A model generated the notes under the pieces. It saw only the letters and a list, made by a program, of their open reading frames with translations. It made no database searches and was not told the origin of the DNA. Shown in pieces: positions 36,325 to 45,012 of a DNA stretch of 64,000 nucleotides (position 1 is the stretch's first letter; each line of letters starts with the position of its first letter). This DNA comes from Campylobacter sp. RM5004 (GTDB lineage: Bacteria > Campylobacterota > Campylobacteria > Campylobacterales > Campylobacteraceae), in the NCBI RefSeq assembly GCF_022369455.1, contig NZ_CP059599.1:1206409-1270408 (forward strand), read 5' to 3'. The translations under genes and the position numbers were made by a program.

Positions 36325-36998
36325 TGTGTAAGCTTATAGCCAATTCCTCTAATTGCGTGAATATGAGTTGGAGTTTTGCTATCATCGCTTATTTTTTGAC
36401 GAATTCTTGAAATAATTACATCTATACTTTTATTTGAACTCTCTTCATTAATTGATGAGCAATTATATATAAGCTCTTCACGGCTTACAACTCCACCTTC
36501 TTTTTTAATCAAATAGCTTAATATATCAAACTCTGCATTTGTTAATACTAATTCTTTACCTTTAAAATAGATAGCATGCTTAAACTCATCATATTCTAAA
36601 GTCTTATTTGAATGTTCATTTGCACTTATTTGAATTTGCTCAAATCTTCTTAAATGAGAAGTAATTCTTGCTTTTAATTCTTTTGGATCATAAGGCTTTG
36701 GTAAATAATCATCAGCCCCTAATTCTAAAGCTTCTACTTTGTCGTTTATATCATGTCTTGCTGATGAAACTATTATAGGACTTGTATGTTTTTTTCTAAT
36801 CTCTTTACACACTTCAAGACCATCCATACCAGGTAAAGTCAAATCTAAAATAATTAAATCATAGGTAGTAAGATTTAATTTAGATAATCCTATATAAGGT
36901 TCATCTGCTACATCAACTTTCATATCGTATTGTTCTAAATACTCTTTTAAAATCTCTGCTAATTCTAAATCATCTTCTATCATTAATATTTTAGTCAT
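36321..36998 (-). CDS. racR: OmpR-family response regulator (RacR-type)
   Basis: The 225-aa regulator has a receiver domain with phospho-acceptor Asp52 (IILDLTLPGMDG), Lys in YLPKPYDPKEL, and a C-terminal winged helix (VSREELIYNCSS, IDVIISRIRQKI). It is transcribed just before its kinase gene. In C. jejuni RacRS controls growth at 42 C and aspartate/fumarate metabolism. The identification rests on sequence type and pairing. Confidence 0.87.
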   Translation of the reverse strand: MTKILMIEDDLELAEILKEYLEQYDMKVDVADEPYIGLSKLNLTTYDLIILDLTLPGMDGLEVCKEIRKKHTSPIIVSSARHDINDKVEALELGADDYLPKPYDPKELKARITSHLRRFEQIQISANEHSNKTLEYDEFKHAIYFKGKELVLTNAEFDILSYLIKKEGGVVSREELIYNCSSINEESSNKSIDVIISRIRQKISDDSKTPTHIHAIRGIGYKLTQ

Positions 36999-37052
36999 TT
37001 TTGCTCCTTTAAAGAATTACTTTGTTAGAAATTACAATAATTTATATTCTCA

Positions 37053-37070
37053 AATTCCTATTTCAAATTC
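37053..37070. repeat. dispersed 18-mer, single forward copy
   Basis: An exact AATTCCTATTTCAAATTC lies in the gap upstream of racR, with no complementary arm nearby. Confidence 0.8.
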
Positions 37071-37144
37071 CGAGTAATTTTAATAATTAATTTCTAAAAT
37101 ATAGATTGTATAGAACTTAGTTAAATTATTGTAAATTTAAAAAG

Positions 37145-37174
37145 TTTTTAACCATATATAAATATGGTTAAAAA
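37145..37174 (-). terminator. terminator of the rplI-hslVU-era-cts run
   Basis: A 13-bp perfect stem TTTTTAACCATAT/ATATGGTTAAAAA with a 4-nt loop, 6 bp past the ctsF stop, gives T-runs on both strands. Confidence 0.8.
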
Positions 37175-37180
37175 TCAAAA

Positions 37181-38416
37181 TTAGCTCTTAACTGCGCTTC
37201 CTAAATCCCACATAGGCATAAAAATACCTAAAGCAAGGAATAAAACCATACCTGCAATAAAAAGCATAAGAATAGGCTCAATATAGCTTGATAAGTTATC
37301 AATAATATTATTAAATCTTTCTTTGTAATATGCAGTTACCTTTTCAAGCATTGCATCTAGCTGACCGCTGGCTTCTCCTGCTTTAATCATTTGAATTAGC
37401 ATATTTTCATACAATTCAGTTTCTTTAAAAGCTTCTGTTAAACTAAGACCTCTTGAAATTGAAACCTTGGTTGCATTTAATTTATTTTTCATAGTTGTAT
37501 TCGCTATCGTTCTAAGAGAAGTATCTAGAGCATCTGCAATAGGAATACCTGCTCTTACTAATTCTGTAAAAATTAGATTAAATCTACTCATAGTTGCAAA
37601 TAAAATAATCTTACCTATCAAATAGGTCTTAAGTGCATATTTATCAACTAAAGCCTTATAATTATCGTTAATTCTATAAAATCTTCTACTTGCAAATATA
37701 CCACCTATTAAAACAGCTAAAACATATAAACCATAATTTCTTAAAGTATGTTCTATAAATAATAATGCCTTAGTTGCAGGTGGTAGATTAGCACCTAATT
37801 GTTCAAATATTTCTTTAAATTGCGGAACAACAACAAGCATTAATATAGTAAATGCAATTGCAATTGCTGTAACAACTATAATAGGATATCTTAAAGCTTT
37901 TTTAAACTTTTGTTGATTGTCATATAATTCTTGTAAAATTTCTGCAAGTTTTTTTAAGCTCTCACCTAATTTACCAGTACTCTCACCAAGTTTTACCATA
38001 GCTAGAGTAATATCTCCTAATTCAGCCTGAAAAGGCTCTAAAGATAAACTTATACTAAGACCTGCGTTTAAGTCTTCATAAACTTTAGAAAATATTTCTT
38101 TTACTCTTTTGTTAGCACTAGAATTTGCAACTTCTCTTACACTATCATGGATAGAAATACCAGCACCTGCCATAACTCCTAATTGGTTTATAGAAGCTAT
38201 TAAATCCGGTAGTTTTATTGTAGGTTTAAAAAAAGATAGATTTTTTAACCTATCAACTGCTCCTATAAGAGAAACGGTTTGAACTTCGCCAGCTTTTACA
38301 ATACGACCTAAATTTCTATTTTTAGCTTGCTCTACCGCACTTGCTTTATTTTGTGCTGTTAGAGTTAAAACTTTCTTTTGTCCTTTACTTATATATTCAA
38401 CTTGAAATTTCTTCAT
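37181..38416 (-). CDS. ctsF: transformation-system GspF/PilC-like membrane platform CtsF
   Basis: The 411-aa protein has two GspF domains with the pattern GISIHDSV...LGDITLAMVKLGESTGKL and GIPIADAL...LIQMIKAGEASGQL, and three membrane helices (near 175-195, 220-240, 380-400). CtsF is the inner-membrane platform of the DNA-uptake apparatus, interacting with the ATPase CtsE. It is the last gene of the run, 3 bp after ctsE. Confidence 0.93.
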   Translation of the reverse strand: MKKFQVEYISKGQKKVLTLTAQNKASAVEQAKNRNLGRIVKAGEVQTVSLIGAVDRLKNLSFFKPTIKLPDLIASINQLGVMAGAGISIHDSVREVANSSANKRVKEIFSKVYEDLNAGLSISLSLEPFQAELGDITLAMVKLGESTGKLGESLKKLAEILQELYDNQQKFKKALRYPIIVVTAIAIAFTILMLVVVPQFKEIFEQLGANLPPATKALLFIEHTLRNYGLYVLAVLIGGIFASRRFYRINDNYKALVDKYALKTYLIGKIILFATMSRFNLIFTELVRAGIPIADALDTSLRTIANTTMKNKLNATKVSISRGLSLTEAFKETELYENMLIQMIKAGEASGQLDAMLEKVTAYYKERFNNIIDNLSSYIEPILMLFIAGMVLFLALGIFMPMWDLGSAVKS

Positions 38417-38419
38417 TTA

Positions 38420-40159
38420 TTACTCTTTCGCAACTCTTAATACTTCATCAACACTAGTAACGCCTTTAGCAGCTCTTACAATGCCATCGTGAAACATATC
38501 AACAAAACCTTCTTCATACGCTACTTTTCTAATTTCTTCTTTAGATGCGCCAGCAGCAACCATAGATGATATTCTATCACTTATAGGAAGAATTTCACTA
38601 ATCATTTCACGACCTGTATAACCAGTCTGAGAGCATTTAGGACAGCCAACAGGCTTATAAAATTGTGGGCTTTCTACTTCGTGTAAATACTTTTCTATTC
38701 TTGAATAAAAATTATCAGGTATTTTAGTAACTTGCTTACAAGCAGGACAAAGTTTTCTTACAAGTCTTTGTGCTTCAATAGCAGTTAATGCACCACTTAC
38801 CATGTAAGGCTCAACCCCCATATCAACAATTCTAGTCACAGCTGATACAGCATCGTTTGTGTGAAGGGTTGAAAACACTAAGTGCCCTGTAAGTGCTGCT
38901 TGTATAGCAATAGTAAGAGTTTCAGCATCCCTAATCTCACCTATCATGATAATATCAGGGTCTTGTCTTAGAATAGATCTAAGCGCCGCAGCAAATGTAA
39001 GTCCTGCTTTTTCATTAACATGAACTTGTTGAATTAAATTAAGTTGATATTCAACAGGGTCTTCAACTGTAATAATCTTAGTTTCTACGCTTTTCATATC
39101 ATTAAGTGCTGCATAAAGTGTTGTTGTCTTACCACTTCCTGTTGGACCGGTTACAAGTATAATGCCGTAAGGAGCATGCATTGCAGCTTGAAATCTTTCA
39201 AGGTTTGTTGGGTGCATACCAAGATTACCCAAACTAATTAAAATTTTTGATTTATCAAGAATCCTTAAAACTATACTTTCACCATTAATTATAGGTAGTG
39301 TTGAAATACGAAAATCATATTCCTTATCTAAAACCCTTGCTGAAAATCTACCATCTTGTGGTTTTCTTTTTTCTGCAATATCCATATTTGATAATAGTTT
39401 CATTCTTGAAACCATCGGTGGATAAATATCTTTATCAAATATAAAAATCTCAGTTAACATACCATCAATTCTTCCACGAACAATGCAGTTAGTTTCAGTT
39501 GGTTCTATGTGAATATCGCTTGAACGATTTACTATACAAGTTCTAAGAATTACTTCAATTAGTTTTAAAATACCCGAACTATCCTGATCTCCTCCAGAAG
39601 CCATTGTAGGATCAGAGCTTAGTTCTTTTCTGATATCATTAATTATATCTTTTATACTTTCGTTTAATTGAATTTTACTTAAATATCTCTCTATTTGAGC
39701 TGGATTTGCAACATAATTTTTAACTAATTTTCTATTAAATAAATGTTGGACTTTATCTTGCGCTTCTAAATTAAACGGCTCTTTATACGCTACATAAAGA
39801 TTTATCTCATCTTCTTTGAAAGGTAAAAAACCAAAATTTGATAATACTGAATATTGAATTTTCTCAGAAATCTTATAGTTTATATCTACTGAATCTAAAT
39901 CTATATATTCAAATCTTAATTTTTGAGCTACTTTTTCTAAAAAATCTCTATTGCTAATCTCAAAATACATAGCAATATCATCTAAACTTATTCCATTTGA
40001 CCTATATAAATCCATCAATAAAGATTCTAAGGTGCTCTCATCTAATATACTTTTTAAATATTGTAATTTTTCTTCTGGATTTTCATAAGATGAAATAGTA
40101 TCCTTTAATTCCATCTTTCTTCTATAAACTAAAACTCCTAAACGATCTACAAATTCCAT
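38420..40159 (-). CDS. ctsE: transformation-system GspE/PilB-like ATPase CtsE
   Basis: The 579-aa assembly ATPase has the GspE N-terminal domain, Walker A GPTGSGKTTTLYAAL, Asp box ITVEDPVEYQL, Walker B (DPDIIMIGEIRDAETLTIA), His box and the four-cysteine zinc module (CPACKQV...CPKCSQTGY). It powers pilus-like filament assembly for DNA uptake. The start overlaps the previous stop by 1 bp. Confidence 0.95.
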   Translation of the reverse strand: MEFVDRLGVLVYRRKMELKDTISSYENPEEKLQYLKSILDESTLESLLMDLYRSNGISLDDIAMYFEISNRDFLEKVAQKLRFEYIDLDSVDINYKISEKIQYSVLSNFGFLPFKEDEINLYVAYKEPFNLEAQDKVQHLFNRKLVKNYVANPAQIERYLSKIQLNESIKDIINDIRKELSSDPTMASGGDQDSSGILKLIEVILRTCIVNRSSDIHIEPTETNCIVRGRIDGMLTEIFIFDKDIYPPMVSRMKLLSNMDIAEKRKPQDGRFSARVLDKEYDFRISTLPIINGESIVLRILDKSKILISLGNLGMHPTNLERFQAAMHAPYGIILVTGPTGSGKTTTLYAALNDMKSVETKIITVEDPVEYQLNLIQQVHVNEKAGLTFAAALRSILRQDPDIIMIGEIRDAETLTIAIQAALTGHLVFSTLHTNDAVSAVTRIVDMGVEPYMVSGALTAIEAQRLVRKLCPACKQVTKIPDNFYSRIEKYLHEVESPQFYKPVGCPKCSQTGYTGREMISEILPISDRISSMVAAGASKEEIRKVAYEEGFVDMFHDGIVRAAKGVTSVDEVLRVAKE

Positions 40160-40695
40160 TACCAGTACTCTTTCACATCTAAAATTTCATTATTTAAACT
40201 TTTTATTTTAACAACCATTTTTGTAAATGGCTTATCTTCTTTTAAACTTAGTTCATATATTTTATCATTATAGCTAAAAATATATTTATCATCTTGTTTA
40301 GTATAATTTTGACTAATATAATCATCGTAAATATCTGATAAAATATAATCACATTTAGGTAATTTAATAGCATTTATATTTAAACCATCTACCAAGGCAG
40401 AATGTAATAATTTTTTCTTATATAAAATTGTAGAATAATACACAGCATTAGCTCTTGCTTCTTTAGAATTTCTTAAAGCTATAATTACTGCTGATAATTT
40501 ATTTATATAATCAGACTTTAAACAAGCAATGGCATATAAATTTAATAAACCATCATCTTTATTTTTTATAGCTATATCATAAATTGAATTATTACATACT
40601 TTTGAATATTCTTTATTTGCAATTGCTTTATTAATATCAGCAATATTAATAGCAAAGCTTTGAATAGCTATTATTAAGAATAAAAATTTTTTCAT
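40159..40695 (-). CDS. exported cts-cluster accessory protein
   Basis: The 178-aa protein has a Sec signal peptide (FLFLIIAIQSFA) and two or three cysteines (SKVCNNS, AIACLKSD, LPKCDYIL). No recognised domain is visible; the helical pattern of the middle part suggests TPR-like repeats. Its position between ctsE and the TPR membrane protein, with 1- and 4-bp overlaps, suggests a role in the transformation complex. C. jejuni has an uncharacterised gene in the corresponding position. Confidence 0.65.
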   Translation of the reverse strand: MKKFLFLIIAIQSFAINIADINKAIANKEYSKVCNNSIYDIAIKNKDDGLLNLYAIACLKSDYINKLSAVIIALRNSKEARANAVYYSTILYKKKLLHSALVDGLNINAIKLPKCDYILSDIYDDYISQNYTKQDDKYIFSYNDKIYELSLKEDKPFTKMVVKIKSLNNEILDVKEYW

Positions 40696-41504
40696 AATTG
40701 ACCTTTTTTAATTAAATCTAAAGCATCTTTTATTTTTTTAGAATTACTATTTTTTAAATAATTATTTAAAGAATTAATAGCTTGTTCTTTAAAACCTAAC
40801 TTGTAACTTGATTTAGCAAATAATATCCAGCTATCATCATTTTTAGGATTAATTTTATTTGCTGTTAAAGCCCAATCTCTTGCATCCTTATACTTAGCCT
40901 TAGAATAATATGTATTTGCAATATCTAATGCAAAATAAATGCTATTTGTCTCTGCAAATTTAAGTTTTAAGTATTCTAAATCATTTAATTCTTCTTTAGC
41001 ATCTAATGTTTTTGTATTCAAATCAGTAATTACAATATTACCTGTATTTACTGTTTTAGGTATTGCTTTTATTATCTGCTTTTGTGGTGTTTCTTGAGAT
41101 TTTTTTAAAGTTGAATTCTTAACATTGATATTCATAATGCTTAAGGTTAAAATTTCATCACTATTATCATTAGTAATTTTATTTTCTTTAACCACAAGCT
41201 TTTCTTCTTTTATAGGTTCTATTATTTTATTTTCAATTTTTGTTTTACTTTCAAGTATTTTCTCTTTTTCAATCTTTACTTTTTTTTCATCTATTTGTCT
41301 TTTAATCTCTTGATTACTTTTTTTAACATTCATTTCAAGTTCACTAGCACCTTTTGAATATGCATAAAAAATAATAGATAAAAGAATCAATACAAAGAAA
41401 ATTGCCAACAATACATACAAAATAAAATATTTCTTTTTCTTTTTTTTGTTTGTATATGCAAGCCATTTATTTTCAAGCTCTATAACTTCGTGTAAATTAA
41501 GCAT
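40692..41504 (-). CDS. single-pass membrane protein with periplasmic TPRs, cts cluster
   Basis: The protein has about 270 aa: a cytoplasmic N-terminus, a Lys-rich stretch (NKKKKKKYF), one membrane helix (about residues 27-49), a coiled coil and Lys/Ile-rich linker, and two to three C-terminal TPRs. The frame reaches 41522, but AAAGG lies 8 bp before the ATG at 41504, which gives MLNLHEVIELENKW. It overlaps ctsP by 8 bp. The layout is like GspB or PilF-type pilotins or scaffolds, with no exact match. Confidence 0.65.
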   Translation of the reverse strand: MLNLHEVIELENKWLAYTNKKKKKKYFILYVLLAIFFVLILLSIIFYAYSKGASELEMNVKKSNQEIKRQIDEKKVKIEKEKILESKTKIENKIIEPIKEEKLVVKENKITNDNSDEILTLSIMNINVKNSTLKKSQETPQKQIIKAIPKTVNTGNIVITDLNTKTLDAKEELNDLEYLKLKFAETNSIYFALDIANTYYSKAKYKDARDWALTANKINPKNDDSWILFAKSSYKLGFKEQAINSLNNYLKNSNSKKIKDALDLIKKGQL

Positions 41505-42324
41505 GTAATAAACCTTTATCAATTGCAGCCATTTCTAAAACTTTTTCATTAATTCTAGGGTTATTAAATTCACTAAATCTTTCTTGCTCATAAAATTCAT
41601 ATATTTCAAAAGCTTTATATAATAACATATTTACAGTTCTTAGATTACCTTTTGTAATTTGATAAATGAACTTATAATTTTTGCTATTAAAAAATCCTTT
41701 ATCTAAACCATTTTTTAAAGTTTCTAATTTTTTGTCTATATATGTCTTAATTTCATCTTCACTAGATTCGCTAAGCTCAATACTTTCCCAAATTCTAGTT
41801 GTAAAGTGCTCTTGCGCTAATATGTCTTCATCTGCTATTGTCTTATGAACTGTAAATAAAAATTTAAACATCCTAGTATCTGATAATAATCTAATCTTTT
41901 CTAATAAAATATTAGGATACATTTGAGCTTCATCAAGCATTATCATATAGCCATCGTATTTTAATTCTTCTGGGGTTTGAGTTATTTTTGATTTAAATAT
42001 ATTTAAAAAATCTTCATATTTTTCAATTTCAATATATTCATTAAAAATTTTTTTGTGTAGTTCCGTATAAAATCCTGATTCTGAGTAAAATGGCTGCTCT
42101 AATAATATAATTTTTTTATTTTTTTCTTTCAAGTCTTTTTCAATTTTATGCAATAAAAATGTTTTGCCACAACCTGGTTTTCCATAAAATAATACTAATT
42201 TTAATGGTTTTTCTAATGAAGTGATAATCTTATGATAAGCAATCTTAGATTTATCAAGATTAATAAATCTAAGACTTTCTAAATTATCTATAAATAATTC
42301 TTTTGCTAATGTATATTTATTCAA
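41497..42324 (-). CDS. ctsP: ExeA/GspA-like AAA ATPase CtsP
   Basis: The 275-aa ATPase has Walker A YGKPGCGKT (G48-T55), Walker B YMIMLDEAQ and sensor region LFTVHK. ExeA/GspA relatives remodel peptidoglycan or multimerise secretins. In C. jejuni CtsP is a nucleoside-triphosphate-binding transformation protein encoded next to ctsD. It lies 9 bp downstream of ctsD. Confidence 0.85.
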   Translation of the reverse strand: MNKYTLAKELFIDNLESLRFINLDKSKIAYHKIITSLEKPLKLVLFYGKPGCGKTFLLHKIEKDLKEKNKKIILLEQPFYSESGFYTELHKKIFNEYIEIEKYEDFLNIFKSKITQTPEELKYDGYMIMLDEAQMYPNILLEKIRLLSDTRMFKFLFTVHKTIADEDILAQEHFTTRIWESIELSESSEDEIKTYIDKKLETLKNGLDKGFFNSKNYKFIYQITKGNLRTVNMLLYKAFEIYEFYEQERFSEFNNPRINEKVLEMAAIDKGLLHA

Positions 42325-42333
42325 AACAAGCCT

Positions 42334-43977
42334 TTATTCAGCTTCATTTACTGAATCAAATTCTTCTGCTTTTTGTTTAAATACATTTTTAGTTGCAGTT
42401 GGTTTTAAATCTTCTTTATAATCAATCGCTAAAGTATATCCTAAATCTTCTAAAGATTTTTTAATATCTTCTTTATCTTTAGTAAAATCAACTATATGTG
42501 GAGTTATAACAAATACAAGCTCTGCTTTATCTTTAGATTTTTCTTTTGAACCAAATAATTTACCTACTAAAGGAATATCTTGTAAAACAGGAATTCCATT
42601 CTTTTTGAATGTATCTGAATCAGTTATTAAACCACCTAAAACAATAGTTTCGCCATCTCTTACTTGAACAACTGTTGATAATTTCTTTTGTCTTGTATCA
42701 GGTGCAACTTCTCTATAACCTTTAGCACTATTTACCCTAGAATCTTCTGGGCGTAATAATTCACTAATGCTTGGGTTAATTCTTAACATAATCTTATTAT
42801 CATCTGATATTTCAGGTAAGATATTTAATAAAATACCTACAAATATTGATTTTTCTTCATCTGCATCACCGGTACTACCGCTATCAGTTGTTGTACTACT
42901 TCCTTTAAGTTTATAATTATAAGTATTACCTACTGTAATTAATGCTTGTTGGTTATTTAAAGTAGCTATTTTTGGACTTGATACAACTTTAACATCTCCG
43001 CTTTCTTTAAGAAAATTTATCATACCTGTTAAATTAACACCCATGTTTAAAGCTATATTTTCTTTTCCATTCCATCTTCCATTATGAGTTTTTCCAAAAG
43101 TAACGCCAGTAAAATTAGCACTTTTATCTCTTATGCTACCAGTTCCACCAAAGATAACATCATTTGGAATTATGCTTGAAATTCCTTGACCCGGTAATAA
43201 TCCTGTCGTATCAAAACCTAAATTAAACTGAGTCCAATCTATACCGGTTTTATGTGATTTATTTAGGCTTACTTCAATAATTGAAACATCAATTATTACT
43301 TGTTTTTTAAGTGATTCTTGAACTTGATTTAAATATGTTTCAATTCTATCTAATATTTCATTACTTGAAGTAACAGTTATTAAACCTGCATTTGAGTTAA
43401 TCGTAGGCGGAACGATAGGAATATTCTGTCCTGAGTTTTGAACAATATCTGATATCTCTTTACCTATATTTTTCCAAAAATCAAACTCTTCTTTAGTCTC
43501 AATCATATTATCGCTATCAGAACTTGAACTAGAATTTGAACTACTACTATCACTACTTGAAGCTTGAGATTCAACATTTGCCTTAGTAATTGCACTACCT
43601 TTACGAACTGAGGTAATATAATCTAATTTAAAAGTTTTTGTTTGAAGACCTTGAATTTTTAAAATATTATTTGCAAATTCATAATCTAAACCTTGTTCTT
43701 TTATAAGTAAATCAAAAACATTATTAATATGCATATTTTTAATACTTATTCCATCTTGTCTTGTATTTAAAATATTCTTAGAATAAGAATCCTTATAAAC
43801 AACACTAAAATCACAAACTTTTGATAATTGATTTATAATTTCATATGCTGATGTATCTTCTTTATTAACCTTTATATCAAAAGCTCTTTTTGAACAATCT
43901 GCTGCATTCAAAGAACTTGATAATATTAATGCTGTGCTTATAGATAAAACTGTCTTATTTAACATTGATTTTAACAT
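42334..43977 (-). CDS. ctsD: transformation-system secretin CtsD
   Basis: The 547-aa protein has a signal peptide ending LNAADC, a STN-like N0 domain (about residues 30-110), a Ser-rich linker (about 135-160), an N1 domain (VIDVSIIEVSLNKSHKTGID) and the secretin core with VVSSPKIATLNNQQA and IPVLQDIPLVGKLFG. It forms the outer-membrane pore for incoming DNA or the pseudopilus. It overlaps ctsR by 23 bp, and no pilotin-type lipobox is present. Confidence 0.94.
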   Translation of the reverse strand: MLKSMLNKTVLSISTALILSSSLNAADCSKRAFDIKVNKEDTSAYEIINQLSKVCDFSVVYKDSYSKNILNTRQDGISIKNMHINNVFDLLIKEQGLDYEFANNILKIQGLQTKTFKLDYITSVRKGSAITKANVESQASSSDSSSSNSSSSSDSDNMIETKEEFDFWKNIGKEISDIVQNSGQNIPIVPPTINSNAGLITVTSSNEILDRIETYLNQVQESLKKQVIIDVSIIEVSLNKSHKTGIDWTQFNLGFDTTGLLPGQGISSIIPNDVIFGGTGSIRDKSANFTGVTFGKTHNGRWNGKENIALNMGVNLTGMINFLKESGDVKVVSSPKIATLNNQQALITVGNTYNYKLKGSSTTTDSGSTGDADEEKSIFVGILLNILPEISDDNKIMLRINPSISELLRPEDSRVNSAKGYREVAPDTRQKKLSTVVQVRDGETIVLGGLITDSDTFKKNGIPVLQDIPLVGKLFGSKEKSKDKAELVFVITPHIVDFTKDKEDIKKSLEDLGYTLAIDYKEDLKPTATKNVFKQKAEEFDSVNEAE

Positions 43978-44323
43978 ACTGATTATCCTTTAAATTAAGT
44001 TCTATATAATTAATTGAATTAGAAAGTCCTACTCTTTCTTTATTGATACTTACAACTCTGTAACCTGCTGCAATTACATTGTTTAATCCATACCACTTTT
44101 GATTTATTTTCACTCTTTTATCAACTATTGCATGTAAAGTAAAAGTAATAACTTCATCTGATTTAATCTTATCTTTATAAAACGGGTCATTAGTTCTAAC
44201 TATTTCACTATACTCAATAGTATCTCTAATTTCCACTAATTCGCTAAACTTCTTATCTATTTCAGCTCTTGTCATAGCAAATAAAGCTTGAAAGCAAATA
44301 AGTATAAAAAATATTTTTTTCAT
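43955..44323 (-). CDS. ctsR: small periplasmic transformation-system protein (CtsR/PilP-like)
   Basis: The 122-aa protein has a signal peptide (FFILICFQALFA) and a beta-rich domain (DPFYKDKIKSDEVITFTLHA, NQKWYGLNNVIAAGYRVVSI) like the PilP/GspC HR domain that contacts the secretin N0 domain. Its place directly upstream of the secretin gene supports ctsR, but the symbol is by position and type only. Confidence 0.65.
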   Translation of the reverse strand: MKKIFFILICFQALFAMTRAEIDKKFSELVEIRDTIEYSEIVRTNDPFYKDKIKSDEVITFTLHAIVDKRVKINQKWYGLNNVIAAGYRVVSINKERVGLSNSINYIELNLKDNQYVKINVK

Positions 44324-45012
44324 TAGTATTTAATCCCCCATATTGAGATTTTAATATCTGCTTTAATATCACTAGTATATTTTACTTCAGAATTATTTGT
44401 TTGTTCATTTGATTCATTGTTAATATTAATTTTATCAAGCTTTAGCATATTAACATCAACAACATCGATTGATTGCTCTAAACTATTTACAAACTGTAAA
44501 ATATTTTGGAATTTACCTACAATTGAGAAATTAACATTAAACACTTCTTCAACTTTTTGGCTTACTAAATCATTAACACTGCTATTTACATCACCTAAAA
44601 CTACATTGTATTTTCTTGAAATATCATCAATTTTAGCCATAAATTCAGACCAATTTTTTTGATTATAAAGAAGTCTTGAAGCATCTCTTAATTTTTCATC
44701 AAAATATAAATTCTCTGCATCAACTTCTTTCTTTCTTTTATCAACACTCATTATTTCTTGTGTTAATCTTTGAATTTGTGAATTTTGTCTTTCACGCTCA
44801 ATAAAATCATCAAGTTTTTGCAATTCTGCTTTTGCATTATCTAACTTTTGTGTTTCGGTAGCTACATATTCTTCAGATGATTCATAAGTATAATCATAAA
44901 TTAAATATCCAAACAGCATAAGAAATAAAAAAATAGTCATATAAAATACATTACTATTTGGTTGTTTCTCATAGTAGCTATCTATTTTATCAAATAAACT
45001 TGCTTGTTTCAT
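44323..45012 (-). CDS. PilO/GspM-like transformation-system membrane protein
   Basis: The 229-aa protein has a short cytoplasmic start, one membrane helix (about residues 24-43), a coiled coil (about 50-105) and a ferredoxin-like periplasmic domain (FNVNFSIVGKFQNILQFVNS). This is the PilO layout. It overlaps its neighbours by 1 and 4 bp and should form an inner-membrane alignment complex with the PilMN-like protein and ctsR. Confidence 0.75.
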   Translation of the reverse strand: MKQASLFDKIDSYYEKQPNSNVFYMTIFLFLMLFGYLIYDYTYESSEEYVATETQKLDNAKAELQKLDDFIERERQNSQIQRLTQEIMSVDKRKKEVDAENLYFDEKLRDASRLLYNQKNWSEFMAKIDDISRKYNVVLGDVNSSVNDLVSQKVEEVFNVNFSIVGKFQNILQFVNSLEQSIDVVDVNMLKLDKININNESNEQTNNSEVKYTSDIKADIKISIWGIKY

